DNA of 64,000 bases from DASWHX01 sp036397995 (GTDB lineage Bacteria; Bacteroidota; Bacteroidia; Cytophagales; Cyclobacteriaceae), in NCBI GenBank assembly GCA_036397995.1, contig DASWHX010000015.1, positions 1-64,000 of the forward strand, read 5' to 3'. Numbering within the stretch: position 1 is the first letter of the stretch; each line of letters begins with the position of its first letter. A program made the position numbers and the translations under genes. A model generated the notes under the pieces. It was not told the origin of the DNA, did no database searches, and saw nothing but the letters and a program-made list of their open reading frames with translations. Below are positions 60,068 to 64,000 of the stretch, one piece after another.

Positions 60068-63000
60068 CAATGAGAATACACTTATTATTCAGAATGTCAT
60101 CTTCCACCTTCTTGTACTTAACATCTCTTTTTATTGTCCCATCGGTATATTGAACTGAAACCTTATCGTTTCTGCCGGCCATCTTTTCTGATTTCATTGG
60201 AGCGGGTTTTTGAATGGGCTGCCGGCTTTGGCCGCCGCCTGAGCCTGATAATAGTGATCTGGATTCATCCTTCCGCTCGCTTAACCTTGGCTGGGATCGC
60301 TGCTGTCGTGCTTCCTGAACCTCATCAGGTTGTTGTACAGGCAGGTCTGCCTTAGCCAGAAAGGTAATTGTTTCCTCATTTACCCTTGCCACAAATTGCT
60401 TGAATAAGTCAAATCCTTCGAACTTGTAAATAAGAAGCGGATCTTTCTGTTCGTAAACCGCATTCTGAACGGATTGTTTCAAATCATCCATTTCGCGTAA
60501 GTGATCTTTCCACTGCTGATCGATAATGGCCAGGCAAATGTTTTTTTCCATGGATTTGATAAGCTCTTTATTTTTAGTATCCACACATTTAACCAGGTTT
60601 GCTGAAACACCTATTTGTTTGGTTCCATCTGTGAACGGCACCAGGATATTTTCAATTGTGGCTCCCCGGGTTTTGTGTATGTCTTTGATTATCGGATAAG
60701 CTTTCTCGGCAATAGTCAGATTTTTTCGTTGATAGGTATCGTAAGCCTGCTGATAGAGTTTTTCTGAGAGATCCGAATCATTAGTTGATGTGAACTCTTC
60801 CTGGCTAAGCTTAAAATCGATGGAAAAAACACTCAATGAATTTAATTTCAAACTATCATAATCATTGGCTCCTTTGGCATTCAATACAATATTTTCAGAA
60901 GCATCATAAAACTGATTCATAATATCCAATTCAAGTCTTTCTCCATATAATGCATTGCGCCTCCGTTTGTAAATTAACTCACGTTGCGAATTCATTACAT
61001 CATCATACTCAAGCAATCGTTTTCTGATACCAAAGTTATTCTCCTCAACTTTTCTTTGCGCTCTTTCAATGGACTTGGTAATCATGGAATGCTGAATCAC
61101 TTCTCCTTCCTGCAAACCAAGCCTGTCCATGATCCGGGCAATTCGATCCGGCATAAAAAGTCTCATTAGATTGTCTTCAAGACTCACGAAAAATTGAGAT
61201 GATCCAGGATCTCCCTGGCGGCCGGACCTGCCTCTCAACTGGCGGTCAACCCGCCGCGATTCATGCCTTTCTGTACCAACGATGGCCAGACCGCCGGCTG
61301 CCCTGGATTCAGGAGTCAATTTAATATCTGTTCCACGGCCAGCCATGTTTGTTGCAATTGTTACCGTGGAAGGCAGCCCGGCCTGAGCTACAATTTCAGC
61401 TTCTTTTTGATGTTGCTTCGCATTCAACACATTATGTTTGATTTTCCGCAGGTTAAGCATTCTGCTTACCAGTTCAGATATCTCCACGGAGGTAGTTCCA
61501 ACCAAAACAGGACGTCCATTGGTAGTAAGGTCAACAATTTCATCAACCACCGCGTTAAATTTCTCCCGAATGGTTTTGTAAACCTTGTCCTCCATATCTT
61601 TCCTGACAATATTCCGGTTCGTTGGTATAACTACTACATCAAGTTTATATATCTGCCAGAATTCACCCGCTTCCGTTTCTGCCGTACCTGTCATCCCGGC
61701 AAGTTTATGGTACATTCTGAAGTAATTCTGCAGAGTAATTGTCGCATAGGTTTGGGTTGCGTCTTCAACCTTTACATTTTCTTTTGCCTCTATTGCCTGA
61801 TGCAAACCGTCTGAATACCTCCTGCCTTCCAACACTCTGCCGGTTTGCTCATCGACGATCTTCACCTTTCCACCATCAATAATATATTCAGTATCTTTTT
61901 CATATAAAGAATATGCGCGCAACAATTGATTTACAGAATGAATCCGCTTCGACTTAATCGAGTAATCTTTAATCAATTCGTCTTTTCTTGCAAGTCTTTC
62001 TTTATCACTTAGCGAGGCATCATTTTCAAGGGATGCAATTTCAGCACCTATATCCGGGAGAATGAAGAAACTTTTATCTTCATCATCTCCTGTAATCAGA
62101 TCAATTCCTTTTTCAGTTAACTCAATTTGATTGTGTTTTTCATCAATGGTGAAATACAGCGGGGAATCTGCTTCCGGCATCATCTTGGAGTTATCCTGAA
62201 GATAAAAATTTTCTGTTTTTTGCAAGACTTGCTTATTTCCGGTTTCACTCAAATACTTAATCAAGGGTTTGTATTTAGGCAAGCCTCTGAATGCTCTAAA
62301 CAATGACAGGCCACCATCTTTTGAATTTTCTGCAATTAGTTTTCTGGCATCAATCAGATATTGGGAGACCAGTTTTTTCTGCGCTTCAACCAGTTTTGCA
62401 ATTCTTGGTTTCAAATCATGAAACTCATGCTCGTCACCCCTGGGAATAGGACCGGAAATTATTAATGGCGTTCGAGCCTCATCCACCAGGACGGAATCAA
62501 CCTCATCGACCATTGCATAGTGATGTTTTCTTTGCACAAGTTCCCGTGGATCGCGCGCCATGTTGTCGCGCAGGTAGTCGAAACCAAATTCATTATTAGT
62601 TCCATAAGTTATATCCGCTCGGTACGCATTTCTACGATCTTCGGAATTAGGCTGATGTTTATCGATGCAATCCACATTTAATCCATGAAACTGGAAAAGC
62701 GGTCCCATCCATTCGGAATCCCTCTTTGCCAGATAATCGTTAACTGTAACGATGTGAACTCCACGGTCGGCCAACGCATTCAGAAACGATGGCAACGTGG
62801 CAACAAGGGTTTTGCCCTCACCGGTTGCCATCTCAGCAATTTTTCCCTGGTGCAAAACAATTCCACCAATTAGCTGCACATCATAATGGACCATGTCCCA
62901 GGTAATTTCATTACCCCCGGCCAGCCATTTGTTGTGCCAAATTGCTGATTCCCCCTTAATCTCAACGTGCTGAAACTTCGCGGCCATTTGCTTATCGTGC

Positions 63001-63413
63001 ATAGTTGCGGGAACCTCCATTTTGTGATTCTCTTTGAATCTTCGCGCGGTTTCTTTCATTATCGCAAATGCAAGCGGAAGGACTTCCAAAAGAACATCCT
63101 CCAGGTTTTTATTTCTCTTTTCTTCCAGTGAATCAATTTGAGCAAAAATATCCTCCTTCTCATGGATATTCAGATCTGGGTTTTGATCAATTTGATCGTG
63201 CAGAGACTTTAGTTGGTCGTCAATTTCAGCAAGATGCTGCCGGATTCGATCACGGACTTCACTGGTTTTATCTCTTAGCTGACCGTCATTCAAGTTTACC
63301 AACGTGTCAAATTCCCGCAGTGTTTGCTCAACCAAAGGCATCACCGATTTTATATCGCGTTGGGATTTTGATCCGAAAACTGCAGCAATTCCCTTCGTTA
63401 AAAGTCTAATCAT
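60060..63413 (-). CDS. secA: Preprotein translocase ATPase SecA
   Basis: Motor of Sec export, 1117 residues against about 900 in E. coli. Motifs: MATGEGKTLVATLPSFLNAL (Walker A), YAMVDEVDSVLVDEARTPLI (DEAD-type Walker B), GRPVLVGTTSVEISE and TIATNMAGRGTDIKL, plus HESRRVDRQLRGRSGRQGDP. Extra length lies in insertions in the N-terminal and helicase regions and in a Gln/Ser-rich C-terminal linker. The C-terminal zinc motif CxCx8C(H/C) is absent. A TAAATTTG -7 element is 22 nt before the start. Confidence 0.97.
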   Translation of the reverse strand: MIRLLTKGIAAVFGSKSQRDIKSVMPLVEQTLREFDTLVNLNDGQLRDKTSEVRDRIRQHLAEIDDQLKSLHDQIDQNPDLNIHEKEDIFAQIDSLEEKRNKNLEDVLLEVLPLAFAIMKETARRFKENHKMEVPATMHDKQMAAKFQHVEIKGESAIWHNKWLAGGNEITWDMVHYDVQLIGGIVLHQGKIAEMATGEGKTLVATLPSFLNALADRGVHIVTVNDYLAKRDSEWMGPLFQFHGLNVDCIDKHQPNSEDRRNAYRADITYGTNNEFGFDYLRDNMARDPRELVQRKHHYAMVDEVDSVLVDEARTPLIISGPIPRGDEHEFHDLKPRIAKLVEAQKKLVSQYLIDARKLIAENSKDGGLSLFRAFRGLPKYKPLIKYLSETGNKQVLQKTENFYLQDNSKMMPEADSPLYFTIDEKHNQIELTEKGIDLITGDDEDKSFFILPDIGAEIASLENDASLSDKERLARKDELIKDYSIKSKRIHSVNQLLRAYSLYEKDTEYIIDGGKVKIVDEQTGRVLEGRRYSDGLHQAIEAKENVKVEDATQTYATITLQNYFRMYHKLAGMTGTAETEAGEFWQIYKLDVVVIPTNRNIVRKDMEDKVYKTIREKFNAVVDEIVDLTTNGRPVLVGTTSVEISELVSRMLNLRKIKHNVLNAKQHQKEAEIVAQAGLPSTVTIATNMAGRGTDIKLTPESRAAGGLAIVGTERHESRRVDRQLRGRSGRQGDPGSSQFFVSLEDNLMRLFMPDRIARIMDRLGLQEGEVIQHSMITKSIERAQRKVEENNFGIRKRLLEYDDVMNSQRELIYKRRRNALYGERLELDIMNQFYDASENIVLNAKGANDYDSLKLNSLSVFSIDFKLSQEEFTSTNDSDLSEKLYQQAYDTYQRKNLTIAEKAYPIIKDIHKTRGATIENILVPFTDGTKQIGVSANLVKCVDTKNKELIKSMEKNICLAIIDQQWKDHLREMDDLKQSVQNAVYEQKDPLLIYKFEGFDLFKQFVARVNEETITFLAKADLPVQQPDEVQEARQQRSQPRLSERKDESRSLLSGSGGGQSRQPIQKPAPMKSEKMAGRNDKVSVQYTDGTIKRDVKYKKVEDDILNNKCILIDD

Positions 63414-63435
63414 ACCAAACCTTAATTAAGGATGT

Positions 63436-63443
63436 CAAATTTA
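63436..63443 (-). promoter_or_regulatory. -7 promoter element for secA
   Basis: On the minus strand this reads TAAATTTG, an exact TAnnTTTG match, 22 nt before secA. No -33 element is evident. Confidence 0.35.
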
Positions 63444-63471
63444 AAGTGTTTTTAAGTAAATACTGGTAAAC

Positions 63472-64000
63472 TTAGGATTTGATTGAAATAGAACCCTTGA
63501 AAACCTTCTCGGCAGGTCCGGTTAATAGGATATCCTTAAAAGAGTTATTTCCTGATTGCTGAAAAGCTACCTGCAAGTTACCACCCCGGGTTTTGATTTT
63601 CACCGGACTCTTCAACATTTTGTAACTGCTGGCAAGCGCGGCGGCAGTAACACCGGTGCCACACGACAAAGTCTCATTTTCTACTCCCCGCTCATAAGTG
63701 CGTACAAAAATAGTGTCATCTCCTTTTTCCTCCACAAAATTCACATTGGTTCCGCTGGTGCCGAAAAGTCCCCCGTGCCTGATTTTTTTCCCTTCTCTTT
63801 GTACGTTATACTGATTAATTTTTGCCACGAATTGGACAAAGTGTGGTGAACCGGTATTCATAAAAAAACCATCATGCATGAGAATTACTGAACTTACATC
63901 TCTCATCTTTAAACTCACCAGTTCACCTTTGACAGTGGCTTCATGAACTCCGTCGAACGCGGAGAACTCCGTTTCATTTTTCACCATCCCTAATGATTTT
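63472..64000 (-). CDS. dapF: Diaminopimelate epimerase (5' end outside window)
   Basis: Interconverts LL- and meso-diaminopimelate for lysine and peptidoglycan synthesis. The frame is open to the window edge, encoding KSLG before the first internal Met (63987), so about 90 N-terminal residues with the first catalytic Cys are missing. Visible motifs: FSAFDGVHEA, NTGSPHFVQFV, RTYERGVENETLSCGTGVTA, in which the Cys of SCGTG is the second catalytic Cys. Secreted-sequence features are absent. The 58 bp to secA hold its promoter element. Confidence 0.93.
   Translation of the reverse strand, partial: KSLGMVKNETEFSAFDGVHEATVKGELVSLKMRDVSSVILMHDGFFMNTGSPHFVQFVAKINQYNVQREGKKIRHGGLFGTSGTNVNFVEEKGDDTIFVRTYERGVENETLSCGTGVTAAALASSYKMLKSPVKIKTRGGNLQVAFQQSGNNSFKDILLTGPAEKVFKGSISIKS

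Noticed and set aside
61263..61814. A 183-codon open frame antisense to secA
   Set aside because: It lies wholly inside the strongly conserved secA gene, has no family resemblance and is rich in Cys/His/Phe as expected of a shadow frame.

Overview
The window is a chromosomal stretch from a Bacteroidota bacterium, most likely Cytophagales (Cyclobacteriaceae/Fulvivirgaceae-like). Evidence: moderate-to-low GC, Bacteroidota-type families (DUF4105, DUF4270, DUF4783, DUF4286, a LETM1-like protein, a half-size starch synthase), a type IX secretion C-terminal sorting domain, a large low-complexity insertion in Rho, bacterial geranylgeranylglyceryl phosphate synthase, and repeated TAnnTTTG -7 promoter elements typical of the phylum. 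No rRNA, tRNA, CRISPR array, prophage or insertion sequence was recognised; gene density is high, start and stop codons often overlap, and no gene-free stretch exceeds 300 bases.

Layout. 1-12.7 kb: purK (5' cut by the window) and purE, a LETM1-like protein, a lipoprotein, gpmI, DUF4783, nadC, YcxB-like, recX, a YHS protein, DinB-like, an ATP-grasp ligase, a LysE exporter, DUF4105 and a radical SAM/SPASM protein. 12.7-27.1 kb is the most distinctive region. A leftward, overlapping set (PAS histidine kinase, response regulator with Crp/FNR output, Lnt-like membrane protein, inositol-monophosphatase-like enzyme) stands back to back with a rightward run of three tandem universal stress proteins, a CBS-pair protein, a VIT1/CCC1-type metal transporter and a clade II (Sec-exported) nitrous oxide reductase cluster: cytochrome c, nosZ, nosB-like, nosL, nosD, nosF, nosY. 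A TTGAT-N4-ATCAT palindrome precedes the cytochrome gene. I infer that the kinase and Crp-type regulator control this low-oxygen/N2O respiration set.

27.1-51.9 kb: a T9SS-secreted heparinase II/III-like lyase, DUF4286, GNAT, S9 peptidase, serS, rho, a LYS1-like dehydrogenase, an ICMT-like methyltransferase, a small basic protein, gltX, a membrane protein, RidA, a half-length 3-hydroxyacyl-CoA dehydrogenase, then an operon GT5-DUF4270-glmS divergent from panC-UPF0104, followed by a zinc metallopeptidase, acyl-CoA dehydrogenase, AraC regulator, GGGP synthase, a YtxH-like protein and a holin-like membrane protein.

52-59.6 kb is a phosphate-uptake block: pstS-pstC-pstA-pstB-phoU, an OprP-like porin and a divergent Na/Pi cotransporter. 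Three upstream sites share an 11-bp-spaced TTAAC-type direct repeat that looks like a PHO box. 59.6-64 kb: a SPOR lipoprotein, secA, and dapF cut by the right window edge. For many genes an internal ATG was chosen over a longer TTG/GTG open frame, because it fits the family's N-terminus or signal peptide.
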